A stretch of 64,000 nt of DNA from Actinobacteria bacterium OV320 (GCA_001298545.1 LJCX01000030.1:62001-126000), one strand, 5' to 3'. Numbered from the stretch's first letter, positions 47,088 to 55,412 are shown. Numbers and translations: made by a program. The notes: a model not told the origin generated them from the sequence alone.

Positions 47088-48296
47088 ATGGAGTTCCGGC
47101 AGTCGAACAAGCTGAGCGAGGTCTGCTACGAGATCCGCGGCCCGGTGATCGAACAGGCCGACGCGCTGGAGGCGGCGGGCCACAGCGTGCTGCGCCTGAA
47201 CACCGGCAACCCCGCGGCCTTCGGCTTCGAGGCGCCGGAGGAGATCCTCCAGGACATGATCCGGATGCTCCCCCGGGCGCACGGCTACACGGACTCGCGG
47301 GGCGTCCTCTCCGCCCGCCGGGCCGTGGCCCAGCGCTACCAGGAGCGGGGCCTGGAGGTCGGCGTCGACGACGTCTTCCTCGGCAACGGCGTGTCGGAGC
47401 TGGTCTCGATGGCCGTACAGGCCCTGGTCGAGGACGGTGACGAGGTCCTGATCCCGGCCCCGGACTTCCCCCTCTGGACGGCGGTCACCACCCTCGCGGG
47501 CGGCAAGGCGGTCCACTACCTCTGCGACGAGCAGGCCGAGTGGTACCCGGACCTGGACGACATGGCGTCCAAGATCACCGACCGCACCAAGGCCGTCGTC
47601 ATCATCAACCCCAACAACCCCACCGGCGCGGTCTACCCGAAGGAGATCATCGAGGGCATCCTCGACCTGGCCCGCCGGCACGGTCTGATGGTCTTCGCCG
47701 ACGAGATCTACGACCAGATCCTCTACGACGACGCCGTCCACCACTCGGCCGCCGCGCTCGCGCCCGACCTGGTGGTCCTGACCTTCTGCGGCCTGTCCAA
47801 GACGTACCGGGTGGCGGGCTTCCGCTCGGGCTGGCTCGTGGTGACCGGCCCCAGGCAGCACGCCAAGGACTACCTGGAGGGCCTCACCATGCTGGCCTCC
47901 ATGCGCCTGTGCGCCAACGCGCCCGCCCAGTACGCCATCCAGGCGGCGCTGGGCGGCCGCCAGTCCATCCACGAGCTGACGGTGCCGGGCGGCAGGCTCT
48001 ACGACCAGCGTGAGACGGCCTGGGAGAAGCTCAACGAGATCCCGGGCGTGTCGTGCGTGAAGCCCAAGGGCGCGCTGTACGCGTTCCCGCGCATCGACCC
48101 CAAGGTGCACCCGATCCACGACGACGAGAAGTTCGTCCTGGACCTCCTTCTGAGGGAGAAGATCCAGGTCGTGCAGGGCACCGGCTTCAACTGGCCGACC
48201 CCCGACCACTTCCGCATCCTGACCCTGCCGCACGCGGACGACCTGGAGGCGGCGATCGGCCGGATCGGACGGTTCCTGAGCGGGTACCGGCAGTAG
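47088..48296 (+). CDS. alaA: Pyridoxal-phosphate aminotransferase, alanine-type (AlaA-like)
   Basis: A 402-residue class I/II aminotransferase. It contains MEFRQSNKLSEVCYEIRGPV at the N-terminus, VLRLNTGNPAAFGFEAP, VVIINPNNPTGAVY with the cofactor-contacting Asn/Pro loop, FADEIYDQILYDD, and FCGLSKTYRVAGFRSGW, where the Lys in SKTYR holds pyridoxal phosphate. The whole pattern matches bacterial glutamate-pyruvate transaminases (AlaA). I chose ATG 47088, with CGGAGGGG about ten bases upstream, over an upstream frame-open GTG inside the HxlR operator region. It converts pyruvate plus glutamate to alanine plus 2-oxoglutarate, or acts on a related substrate. The divergent HxlR gene may control it. 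Confidence 0.9.
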   Translation: MEFRQSNKLSEVCYEIRGPVIEQADALEAAGHSVLRLNTGNPAAFGFEAPEEILQDMIRMLPRAHGYTDSRGVLSARRAVAQRYQERGLEVGVDDVFLGNGVSELVSMAVQALVEDGDEVLIPAPDFPLWTAVTTLAGGKAVHYLCDEQAEWYPDLDDMASKITDRTKAVVIINPNNPTGAVYPKEIIEGILDLARRHGLMVFADEIYDQILYDDAVHHSAAALAPDLVVLTFCGLSKTYRVAGFRSGWLVVTGPRQHAKDYLEGLTMLASMRLCANAPAQYAIQAALGGRQSIHELTVPGGRLYDQRETAWEKLNEIPGVSCVKPKGALYAFPRIDPKVHPIHDDEKFVLDLLLREKIQVVQGTGFNWPTPDHFRILTLPHADDLEAAIGRIGRFLSGYRQ

Positions 48297-48387
48297 ATCT
48301 CGTCAGCGAGTGAGGGGAGTGCCGGCCTGCTCTCCGAGCAGAAGGGATGTCAAGGCGCCGGAGAGCCTTTTCCCTCCGGGTCGGCCG

Positions 48388-49602
48388 TCACCCTGCCGGC
48401 CGTGATCCCGCGGTGGCGGCCGATCGGGCTGCGCAGTCGGGACAGGTGGTGGATGAGGGAGGCGCCGGGGGCAGCGGGGGTTCGGCCGCATCCGGTTCGC
48501 CGTTCGCGGACGGGCCGCCGAGGACGGAGTCCCTGGCCCAGGGCAGGACTTCGCGGAGCGGCGGATAGACGAGAGCGAGACTGGCCAGGCCTGCGAACGC
48601 CATCAGCCCCGAGGCGACACTGTCGGAGAAGAGGACCGCACCGGCGAAGAGACTCACGGCCGTCGCGAGCCCGCCCGCCACGGTGAGAACGCGGTTCTTG
48701 AGCGGTTCGGCCACCGTCGCCGCCGGACCGGCCTCCGGCGCGTTCTCCAGCAGGCGCGGGTCGACGAACAGCAGGCCGTCGAGCTGCGCGCGGGGGCGGC
48801 AGCTGCGACTCAGGGCGTTGGAGGCCAACCGGGACAGTTCACGCGCGGCGGTGTCGCGGTCCGCTCCCTCACCGAACAGGTAACGGTGATCGCTGTCGAC
48901 GAGCGTCGCGATCAGGCGTTCCGTGACCAGCCTTACCCGCTCGCGGGCGACGGGCGACATCCTGTAGGTCTCGTGCCGGGCCTGGGCGCGCAGGGCCTGG
49001 ATCAGTCGGCCGAACGTTCTGCCGTGCTCGTCGAGGGCCGACTGGTTCGTGCGATGTCGGGCCGGTATGAGCAGCGTCTCCAGGAATCGGATCGCCTCCA
49101 CCGTCGCCGCTCCGGCGGCGTCGGAGACCGCGGCGGCCCGCCCGTCGGCGACGACGAGCGCGAGGGTCAGCACCGTGCATCCGGCGACGACAGCGTTCAT
49201 CCACAACGACGGGAAGGTGTTGGGGGCGCCCATCAATTCGAAGGAGACCGCCAGAATCGACCAGGGCACGACCGGGACCAGCACGGCAACACACCGACCG
49301 GCGGCGATCCGGTGCCATCGGTCGACGAGCAGTTCCTTGTCCGGCCGTTCGTCCACGGGTACGCCGTTGTTCTCCAGCGCCGTGAGCAACGCCTCGACCC
49401 GCCTTTCGCACACGCCCCGCCGCACGAGGCGCAGAACGGGAATCAGGTACACCCCGGCGCCCAGCACACGACGGTGCCCCTGCCACTGCGTCGCGATCCA
49501 AAAGGCCTCGAAAGACGTCCCGTAGCCCCAGTAGAAGACGGCTTCCCAGAACTGAGTGTTCGTCATGACCGGCAGGGTGACAGAGCGGGACGGCAACGGC
49601 AC
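48388..49602 (-). CDS. Membrane protein of unknown function
   Basis: A 404-residue protein (392 if ATG 49566 is the start, beginning MTNTQFWEAVFYWGYGTSFEAFW). I recognise no family. Hydrophobic helices are at about residues 100-125 (CVAVLVPVVPWSILAVSF), 130-150 (VVAGCTVLTLALVVA) and a C-terminal pair (LTVAGGLATAVSLFAGAVLF and SGLMAFAGLASLALVY). Between them is a cytoplasmic, charged helical region (residues 160-290) with many Arg and Glu. The tail is Pro/Ala/Ser-rich and ends with a CxxC (TTCPDCAAR). The GTG at 49602 follows the upstream stop directly (TGAGTG), suggesting translational coupling to the HATPase remnant. Confidence 0.65.
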   Translation of the reverse strand: MPLPSRSVTLPVMTNTQFWEAVFYWGYGTSFEAFWIATQWQGHRRVLGAGVYLIPVLRLVRRGVCERRVEALLTALENNGVPVDERPDKELLVDRWHRIAAGRCVAVLVPVVPWSILAVSFELMGAPNTFPSLWMNAVVAGCTVLTLALVVADGRAAAVSDAAGAATVEAIRFLETLLIPARHRTNQSALDEHGRTFGRLIQALRAQARHETYRMSPVARERVRLVTERLIATLVDSDHRYLFGEGADRDTAARELSRLASNALSRSCRPRAQLDGLLFVDPRLLENAPEAGPAATVAEPLKNRVLTVAGGLATAVSLFAGAVLFSDSVASGLMAFAGLASLALVYPPLREVLPWARDSVLGGPSANGEPDAAEPPLPPAPPSSTTCPDCAARSAATAGSRPAG

Positions 49603-49884
49603 TCAGTCGAGCGCGACCTCGCACCACACCGTCTTGGTGCAGGGGTCGCTCCACGTCGCTCCCCAGTGGTCGGCCAGGACCTCTACGAGGAGAAGAACCC
49701 GGCCCGACTCCGCGCCGGGGGGCCGGTGGTTCGAGCGTTCCCGGAGTGGGGGACGACAGCCTGGGCGGGCCTCCGTCACCTCGATACGCAGCGTGGTGTT
49801 CTCCGAGTGGAGCGTGAGGCGACGACGGGCTCGCCTGCGACGAGGTCGCTTCGGCCCCCAGGCCGTCCACATACGGGACTCCAA
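49603..49884 (-). pseudogene. Truncated HATPase (RsbW-like anti-sigma/ATP-binding protein) remnant
   Basis: The 93-codon frame ends in the pattern typical of the C-terminal half of Streptomyces RsbW-type ATP-binding proteins: RLTLHSENTTLRIEVTEARPG, then ESGRVLLLVEVLADHWGATWSDPCTKTVWCEVALD. The N-terminal half with the N-box (ELVTNA...) is absent. The first ~20 residues are an Arg/Pro-rich stretch, and no frame upstream supplies the missing part. The usual G-R-G-L lid motif reads SGRVLLLVE, so the glycine is lost. It is therefore likely a decayed gene that may only serve to couple translation of the membrane protein downstream. No ribosome site is obvious at 49884. Confidence 0.65.
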
Positions 49885-50069
49885 GATCGAGCAAAAGCCC
49901 TCGACTCGCCTTCGGCGCGACGGAGTGGGCCATCGGAGAGGAGTGATCCCGGCATCCGGCCGAGGGAGGCGGTCCTGTGAGGAATCGGCTGACCGGCCCA
50001 GCCCGGCCTGCGGGCCTCGAGAACCTGTGTCACGGTGCTCAGAGGCACGGCAGGAAGGGGCACGCGCGC

Positions 50070-50669
50070 GTGGGCGACCTGTTTCTCGTGCGGCACGGGG
50101 AGACCGAATGGTCCCGCTCGGGCCGGCACACCGGAACGACGGACGTGCCCCTCACCGAGCACGGCCGGGACGAGGCACGACGGCTGGTGCCGCTGATCCG
50201 TGCGCAGCGGATCGGGGCCGCGTTCGTCAGCCCGGCGCAGCGCGCGCGGGAGACGGCGGAGCTGATCGGACTGCACGAGGTCCAGGTGGACGCCGGCCTG
50301 CGGGAGTGGGACTACGGCGGCTACGAGGGCATCACGACGGCCGAGATCCAGCGGACCCGACCGGACTGGTTCCTGTTCACGGACGGGGTCGCGCCCGGCC
50401 CGCCCGACCGTCCCGGGGAGACACCCGAGCAGGTCGGCGAGCGGGCCGACCGGGTGCTGGCCCAAGTCGACGCGGCGCACACCGATGCCGGGCAGGGCGT
50501 GGTGCTGGTGGCGCACGGACACTTCCTGCGGGTGCTGACCGCCCGCAGACTCGGACTGCCGGCGTCGGCCGGAGCGCTGTTCCAGCTGGCGACGGGGACG
50601 CTGTGCCGGCTGGGCACTGAGCACGGGCGGCCGGTGATCGCCGCCTGGAATGTCAGACCCGGGCCGTAG
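50070..50669 (+). CDS. Histidine phosphatase family protein (phosphoglycerate-mutase-like)
   Basis: A 199-residue cytoplasmic enzyme. The N-terminus VGDLFLVRHGETEWSRSGRHTG contains the catalytic RHGE, FVSPAQRARETAELIG the second Arg, and a late VVLVAHGHFLRVLTAR the second His. LREWDYGGYEGITTAEI is the usual Glu-containing segment. The start is GTG 50070 with GGAAGGGG about nine bases upstream; the in-frame upstream extension does not look like protein. The fold covers phosphoglycerate mutases, phosphatases such as CobC and many broad phosphatases. The present length and motifs fit a small-molecule phosphatase; CobC in B12 synthesis is possible but not supported by the location 45 kb from cobK. 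Confidence 0.88.
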   Translation: MGDLFLVRHGETEWSRSGRHTGTTDVPLTEHGRDEARRLVPLIRAQRIGAAFVSPAQRARETAELIGLHEVQVDAGLREWDYGGYEGITTAEIQRTRPDWFLFTDGVAPGPPDRPGETPEQVGERADRVLAQVDAAHTDAGQGVVLVAHGHFLRVLTARRLGLPASAGALFQLATGTLCRLGTEHGRPVIAAWNVRPGP

Positions 50670-50714
50670 CCTTCGATGAAGCCCCACCGGGGCGGCACTC
50701 GAAGGGAGCACGCC

Positions 50715-51389
50715 GTGACACGACCGCCGACCGCCGCCCAGCGGCGTGTGATCGACGCCGCCGACCCGGTCACCGGGCGACTGCGCGGCACCCGGACACA
50801 GCTGGCGGCGCTGGTACGGCACGGGCTCGCCTTCCGGCACCCGCGCCCGCCGCACGACCACTTCCTGACACCGGCGGGGCACCGCACCCGAGAGGCGGTA
50901 CCGGCGCCCGACACCCGACCGCCCGAAGCCGCCACGGCAGGCGCTCCGGCAGCCGCTGCCGAGCCGCCGAAGGCCGACACCGGCGTCTTCGCCGCGCGTG
51001 TCGGCGGCGAGCAGGACCTCGGGCCGGCCGCCGCTCCCGCCCGGGCCCGCGAGGTGCACAGCGCCTGGCAGGGTCTGCTCGAACTGCGCCGGATGACCAA
51101 CCCGGACGCAAACACGGACCGGCCGTGCGGCTGGGAGCGCACCCACCTCGTGCGGGCCGCCGCGCTGGCCCTGGAGGCGGCGGGCCACCGTCCCGCCGGA
51201 CCACTGGGCACCGACGGCTACCGGGTACGGGCGACCCCGCAGCCGGAGGCGGTCGCCGTGCACGGGCCGGACGACACGACACTGGGCGCTTGCGCGGCCA
51301 CCCTGGAGAAGGCGGGCTGGCAGGCCGGCGAGCACACCGATCCCCGCACGCGAGCGCGCTATCTGCTGGCCTCCCCACGCCGGGTGTGA
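50715..51389 (+). CDS. Hypothetical protein, unknown function
   Basis: A 224-residue protein I do not recognise. GTG 50715 follows AAGGGAGC by seven bases and lies 45 bp behind the phosphatase gene, so they may share a transcript. The first ~55 residues (TAAQRRVIDAADPVTGRLRG...LVRHGLAFRHPRPPHDHFLTPAGHRTR) have a small helical, winged-helix-like look. A Pro/Ala-rich linker follows (residues 60-95), then a C-terminal domain with conserved-looking GWERTHLVRAAALALEAAGH and ATLEKAGWQAGEHTDP. No signal peptide or membrane helix is seen. The thioesterase gene follows within 60 bp. Confidence 0.7.
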   Translation: MTRPPTAAQRRVIDAADPVTGRLRGTRTQLAALVRHGLAFRHPRPPHDHFLTPAGHRTREAVPAPDTRPPEAATAGAPAAAAEPPKADTGVFAARVGGEQDLGPAAAPARAREVHSAWQGLLELRRMTNPDANTDRPCGWERTHLVRAAALALEAAGHRPAGPLGTDGYRVRATPQPEAVAVHGPDDTTLGACAATLEKAGWQAGEHTDPRTRARYLLASPRRV

Positions 51390-51448
51390 AGGACATGCCA
51401 AGATCAATGGGCAGGGCACCGACATCGAGAAAGCGAGAAGGGGACACC

Positions 51449-51871
51449 GTGAGCGAGCCGTTCTCCGTCCGGATCACCGTACGCGGATACGAGACCGACG
51501 TGCAGGGGCACCTCAACCAGAGCGTGTACATCAACTACGCGGAGCACGCCCGCTGGTCACTGCTCCAGGCCGCGGGCATCACCCAGGCCGGTCTGCTCGC
51601 CAAGGGGGTGGGCCCGGTCGCCCTGGAGACGACCATCCGCTACCAGCGCGAACTGCTGGCGGGCGACGAGGTCGACGTGACCTGTGTCTTCGAGTGGGGC
51701 GGCGGCAAGACGTTCCGGATCCGGCAGACCATCAGCAAGGCGGACGGCACGGTGTCCGCCCAACTCTCCTCGGTCGGCGGACTGCTGGACCTCAAGGAGC
51801 GCCGGATGGTGGCCGACCCGACGGCCTACTTCAAGGAACTGGCCGCGGATCCGAGCCTGTTCGGGCTGTAG
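51449..51871 (+). CDS. Acyl-CoA thioesterase, 4HBT hot-dog fold
   Basis: A 140-residue single-domain hot-dog protein. The family signature YETDVQGHLNQSVYINYAEHARW contains the catalytic Asp (FDTDxxGHVNN-type motif). ETTIRYQRELLAGDEVDVTC is the second landmark. GTG 51449 has AGAAGGGG in front. The frame is open far upstream, but only this start matches the fold. It probably hydrolyses acyl-CoA thioesters (4-hydroxybenzoyl-CoA thioesterase/YbgC group); the substrate is unknown. It ends next to a tandem repeat and converges on an HxlR regulator gene. Confidence 0.88.
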   Translation: MSEPFSVRITVRGYETDVQGHLNQSVYINYAEHARWSLLQAAGITQAGLLAKGVGPVALETTIRYQRELLAGDEVDVTCVFEWGGGKTFRIRQTISKADGTVSAQLSSVGGLLDLKERRMVADPTAYFKELAADPSLFGL

Positions 51872-51873
51872 CC

Positions 51874-51933
51874 CACACCGGCTCCGCGCACACCGGCTCC
51901 GCGCACACCGGCTCCGCTCACGCCGGCTGCGTT
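51874..51933. repeat. 15-bp tandem repeat at convergent gene ends
   Basis: Four units: CACACCGGCTCCGCG twice, CACACCGGCTCCGCT, then the diverged CACGCCGGCTGCGTT. They fill the 46-bp gap between the thioesterase and HxlR stops and run into the last HxlR codons. The HxlR stop (51918-51920) sits at the junction of units 3 and 4. Confidence 0.93.
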
Positions 51934-52313
51934 TCCCGCTCGGTGTCGTAGGCCGCCCGCGCCTCGGCGATATAGACCCTGTTGCGCTCGGCCCAGTTCG
52001 TCAGGCGCTGCAGGGTCTCGTGCAACTCCAGTGCCACCGGGGTCAGTTCGTACTCGACCTTGGGCGGCACCGTCGGGTGCACCGTGCGGGTGACGAGCCC
52101 GTCGCGCTCCAGGTTGCGCAGGGTGAGCGTCAGCATGCGCCGGCTGATGCCCTCGATGCTGCGCTCCAGCTCCGTGAATCGGATGGGGCCGTGCGCCGCC
52201 GCGACGAGGATCTGCACGCTCCACTTCCCCGAGACCCTGTCAAGAACTTCTCGCACCGGGCAGGCGTGCGCGTTCACGACCTGCGAGGTAACACCGGTGT
52301 TCCCCTGGGACAT
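51918..52313 (-). CDS. HxlR-family transcriptional regulator (short form)
   Basis: A 131-residue one-domain winged-helix regulator: HACPVREVLDRVSGKWSVQILVAAAHGPIRFTELERSIEGISRRMLTLTLRNLERDGLVTR, then VPPKVEYELTPVALELHETLQRL, which covers the full HxlR fold. The conserved effector Cys (HACP) near residue 18 is present. The ATG at 52313 has AAGGAGG seven bases upstream. It is divergent from the multidrug-type MFS gene at 52415, and such pairs usually mean that the regulator represses the pump until an electrophile or drug is sensed. The last codons lie in a 15-bp repeat. Confidence 0.92.
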   Translation of the reverse strand: MSQGNTGVTSQVVNAHACPVREVLDRVSGKWSVQILVAAAHGPIRFTELERSIEGISRRMLTLTLRNLERDGLVTRTVHPTVPPKVEYELTPVALELHETLQRLTNWAERNRVYIAEARAAYDTERETQPA

Positions 52314-52414
52314 CGAAGTGCCTCCTTATGCCGTTCTCCATGGTTATCCACGATGGTCCCCGTTACAAGTCGTGCACCAAGGGTTCCCCCGGAGAATGTG
52401 GAGGCCACGCCGCC

Positions 52415-53905
52415 ATGACGGCCATCGCCGAGTCGCCGAGACCGACACCAGCATCAGCATCAGCACCAGCACCAGCACCAACACACGCATCGGCATCGAA
52501 ACGAACGTACTCCCGCTGGGCGTCCCTCGTCGTCCTGTGCGCGGGAACCCTGATGACGATCCTGGACGGCAACATCGTCACCGTGGCGATGCCCGCCATC
52601 CAGAGCGACCTCGGGTTCAGCGCACCGGGGCTGGCCTGGGTCGTCAACGCGTACCTCATCCCCTTCGGCGGTCTGCTCCTGCTGGTCGGCCGGCTCGGTG
52701 ACCTGGTGGGACGCAAGCGGATGTTCACGGCGGGCCTCGCGGTGTTCACCGCGGCGTCCGTGCTGTGCGGGGTCGCCGGCAGCCAGGGGATGCTCATCGC
52801 CGCACGTGCCCTGCAGGGCGTCGGCGGGGCGATGACCTCGGCGGTGGTCCTGGGCATGCTCGTGACCCTCTTCCCCGAGCCGCGTGAACAGGCCCGCGCC
52901 ATCGCGGTGTTCAGCGCGGTCGGCGCGGCGGGCGGAGCGCTTGGCACGTTCCTGGGCGGGGCGCTCACCCAACTCGTCAACTGGCACTGGATCTTCCTCA
53001 TCAACCTGCCGATCGGCATCGTGGCCTGGCTCGCGGCCGTCCGCGTCCTCGCGCCGGAGAACGGCGCCGGGCTCGGCAAGGGCGCCGACTACCCGGGCGC
53101 GGCCCTGGTCACGAGTGCGCTCATGCTGACCGTGTACGTCATCGTCGGCGCCGGCGGCCGCGACGGCACCGCGACCGCCCTCCTGTCCCTGCTCGCCGCG
53201 GCCCTGTTCACGGGGTTCGTCCTGCGCCAGGCCCGGGCCGCGCGCCCGCTGCTGCGTCTGCGACTGTTCGGCTCCCGGCTGCTCAGCGGAGCGAACGCCG
53301 TCCAGGTGCTGATGATCGCGACGATGTTCGGCTTCCAGTTCATCGGCGCGCTGTACGTGCAACGCGTCCTCGGATACAGCGAGTTGGCGACCGGTACGGC
53401 GTTCCTGCCCGCGCCGGTCGTGATCGGCCTGCTGATGCTGGTCCTGTCCGCGCGGACCATCGGCCGCTTCGGCCCGTACCGCGTCCTGCTGGGCGGTCTG
53501 GTGCTGATCACCGCCGGAATGGCGCTGCTGAGCCGCGCACCGGCCAACGGCTCCTACGCCGCCGACTTCCTCCCGCCCATGCTGCTGATGGCCGCCGGTT
53601 TCGCCGCCGCGATGCCCGCGCTGACCGGACTGGCCATGTCGGGAGCCCGGGAGGAGGACGGCGGCCTGGCCTCCGGTCTCTTCAACACCACCCAGGTGGT
53701 GGGCGGTTCGCTCGGCCTCGCGGTGCTGTCGACCCTGGCCGCGAGCCACACGGACGACCTGCTCGGCGGGGGTGCACCACTCCTGGCGGCCACGGCGGAG
53801 GGCTACCAGCTGGCGTTCCGGGTCGCTTCACTGATCGCGGCAACGGCACTGGCACTCGCGGCAGCCACCCTCCGCACGAGGCGCCCGGAGGGGGACCGGG
53901 GCTGA
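52415..53905 (+). CDS. MFS multidrug-type efflux transporter (EmrB/QacA, 14-helix)
   Basis: A 496-residue integral membrane drug:H+ antiporter family member. Motifs include LCAGTLMTILDGNIVTVAMPAI (family signature in helix 1), GRLGDLVGRKRMFTAGL (the A-type loop between helices 2 and 3) and GVGGAMTSAVVLGMLVTLFPEPREQARAIAVFSAVGAAGGALGTFLGG (motif C region). About 14 hydrophobic stretches are visible. The ATG at 52415 has GGAGG ten bases upstream; a longer open frame upstream is not protein-like. The N-terminal tail is a low-complexity Ala/Ser/Pro run encoded by CAGCAC-type repeats (~52449-52483). It is divergent from an HxlR regulator; the substrate is unknown. Confidence 0.92.
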   Translation: MTAIAESPRPTPASASAPAPAPTHASASKRTYSRWASLVVLCAGTLMTILDGNIVTVAMPAIQSDLGFSAPGLAWVVNAYLIPFGGLLLLVGRLGDLVGRKRMFTAGLAVFTAASVLCGVAGSQGMLIAARALQGVGGAMTSAVVLGMLVTLFPEPREQARAIAVFSAVGAAGGALGTFLGGALTQLVNWHWIFLINLPIGIVAWLAAVRVLAPENGAGLGKGADYPGAALVTSALMLTVYVIVGAGGRDGTATALLSLLAAALFTGFVLRQARAARPLLRLRLFGSRLLSGANAVQVLMIATMFGFQFIGALYVQRVLGYSELATGTAFLPAPVVIGLLMLVLSARTIGRFGPYRVLLGGLVLITAGMALLSRAPANGSYAADFLPPMLLMAAGFAAAMPALTGLAMSGAREEDGGLASGLFNTTQVVGGSLGLAVLSTLAASHTDDLLGGGAPLLAATAEGYQLAFRVASLIAATALALAAATLRTRRPEGDRG

Positions 53906-54252
53906 GGGACCGCGACCGAGAGCGGTGATTAGCGAGGGCCACGTCCGGCGAGGCAGGGGCTCCAGCGGAGCGGAGGCCCGGCAAGGTGGGCGGGCCTCGC
54001 GACGAAAGCCCGTCGGAGCGAGGGCCCGACCGGAGCGTGGACCCAGCGGGGCGGACGGCGAGGCGAACACCCAGCAGGGCGGAAGCCGCCCGCGGCAGGG
54101 GCCGACCGCGGCGGACGCCCGGCGCGGCGAAGGCCGTTGAGGCGCGCGGGCGTTGTGGACCGATGGCCCCACAGGGCGAAGGCCGGCCCGACCGGAGGCC
54201 AGGTCGGGCGTCCGGCCGGGCGAGGGTCCAGGGGGGGCAGGTGAGCGGTGGG
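53906..54252. other. No gene seen; GC-rich degenerate repeats
   Basis: After the MFS stop I find no frame with protein-like composition on either strand. The stretch consists of loosely repeated purine-rich segments of the GGAGCGnGGnCC and GCGGGGCGGACG kind, and all open frames through it are Arg/Pro/Gly low-complexity. Confidence 0.7.
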
Positions 54253-54562
54253 CCCGGTTGCCCGGCCGCCCCCGGTGGGTCCCGGGTTGCCCGGCCGCCC
54301 TCGGCGGTCCCGAGTTGCTCGACCGCCCCCAGCGGGACCCCGGTCGCCCAGCCGCCCCCGGCGATAGCGGGTGAACTGGGCCAGTGCCAGGGCGGGTTCG
54401 AGCCCTTCCCTGACCAGACGATCCCGGTCGAGCCAACTCACGAAGTCCCCGGTTACCCGGCCGCCCCCGGCAGGACCCCGGTCGCCCGGCCGCCCCCGGC
54501 AGGACCCCGGTCGCCCGGCCGCCCCGGCAAGCCCCCGGTCGCCCGGCCGCCCCCGGTGGGTC
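54253..54562. repeat. 28-29-bp tandem repeat array, about eight units, split by an exonuclease-gene fragment
   Basis: Units share a CCCGGTnGCCCGGCCGCC core followed by a CCCGGnGG-like tail. They begin at about 54253, 54281, 54309 and 54338, then after an interruption at 54448, 54477, 54506 and 54534. The last unit runs into the stop codon of the NAD(P)-binding protein gene on the minus strand. The middle is occupied by the 76-bp fragment at 54366-54441. Confidence 0.9.
54366..54441 (-). pseudogene. Fragment of the 3'-5' exonuclease gene in inverted orientation
   Basis: The reverse complement of this stretch matches bases 56585-56660, inside the exonuclease gene, over 76 bp with about nine mismatches. 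In the same frame it reads V-S-W-L-DRDRLVREGLEPALALAQFTR, while the gene has VSGLDRDRLVEEGLEPALALAQFTR. It is a partial, inverted copy embedded in the 28-bp repeat array. Confidence 0.9.
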
Positions 54563-55412
54563 ATGACGTGCCGAAGGCCTCTCGGTGGTCCCGGGCCCAC
54601 TCGCGGTAGGTCCGGGCCGGACGCCCCAGCAGTTCCCGCAGGTCCTCGGTGACGACGGCGTTCCCGCCTCGGCGGACGTACGCGGAGCCCCGCGCGATTC
54701 CGTCCGCGACGGCCTCGTCCTGCCCCCAGCCGAGGAGGTGCTCGCGCACCTCGTCCGGGGCCAGGTCGTGTGTCGTCACCGGCCGGCCGAGGACATCCGT
54801 GAGGACGGCGGCCTGGCCGGGCACGCTGATGGTCTCCGGGCCGGTCAGCGTGTACGTCCGCCCCGCCCACCGCTCGTCGAGGAGGACCACGGCCGCCGCC
54901 TCGGACACGTCCCGCGGGTCGACGACGCCCTGGAGCCCGTCGCCGCTCAGGTTGGGCACCGGCTCGCCGGCGCCGATCGCCTGCGCCCAACCGAGCGTGT
55001 TCGAGGCGAAGGAGGAGGGCCGGAGCACCACCCACCGGGCCCCGCTCTCCCGGACGGCCCGCTCGCCGGCGACATGCCACTCCCCTCCCGGGCCCACCTC
55101 GGGATCCCCGGTGGCGATCGCGGACAGCTTGACCAGCCGTCCCACGCCCGCGGCCCGCGCCGCCGCCACCAGGGCTCCGTCGTGGCTCACGGACGGTCCC
55201 GGCAGACCCACCAGGAAGGCTGCCGTCACCGCGGACATCGCCGCCTCCAGGGAGGACCGGTCGAGGTAGTCCCCACGTGCCACCTCGACCTCCGGGGGCA
55301 GCTGCGACCTCGCCGGGTCGCGGGTCAGGGCACGCACCTTCTCGCCGCGTGCGGCCAGGTGTCGTACGAGTTCGCTGCCGATGGTGCCCGTGGCACCGGT
55401 CACAAGAATCAT
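54561..55412 (-). CDS. NAD(P)-binding atypical short-chain dehydrogenase (NmrA/SDRa5-like)
   Basis: A 283-residue cytoplasmic protein: MILVTGATGTIGSELVRHLAARGEKVRALTRDP carries the GxTGxxG dinucleotide-binding motif. VEVARGDYLDRSSLEAAMSAVTAAFLVG and later WVVLRPSSFASNTLGWA fit the NmrA/quinone-reductase-like group, which bind NADP and may sense redox state rather than catalyse. There is no YxxxK pair. The start is ATG 55412; a GTG four codons earlier is also possible, and neither has a clear ribosome site, so the message may be leaderless. It is divergent from an AraC-type regulator, its likely controller, and ends in a repeat array. Confidence 0.88.
   Translation of the reverse strand: MILVTGATGTIGSELVRHLAARGEKVRALTRDPARSQLPPEVEVARGDYLDRSSLEAAMSAVTAAFLVGLPGPSVSHDGALVAAARAAGVGRLVKLSAIATGDPEVGPGGEWHVAGERAVRESGARWVVLRPSSFASNTLGWAQAIGAGEPVPNLSGDGLQGVVDPRDVSEAAAVVLLDERWAGRTYTLTGPETISVPGQAAVLTDVLGRPVTTHDLAPDEVREHLLGWGQDEAVADGIARGSAYVRRGGNAVVTEDLRELLGRPARTYREWARDHREAFGTS

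Noticed and set aside
49977..50069. N-terminal extension of the histidine phosphatase
   Set aside because: The upstream 31 codons lack protein-like pattern, while GTG 50070 has a good ribosome site and starts exactly at the family's first strand.
54253..54562. CRISPR array
   Set aside because: Units are contiguous direct repeats without unique spacers of constant length, and no cas genes are near.
53929..55080. A 383-codon minus-strand frame across the repeat array
   Set aside because: It fuses the NAD(P)-binding gene in a wrong frame, the exonuclease fragment and Arg/Gly/Pro repeats; not a protein-like composition.
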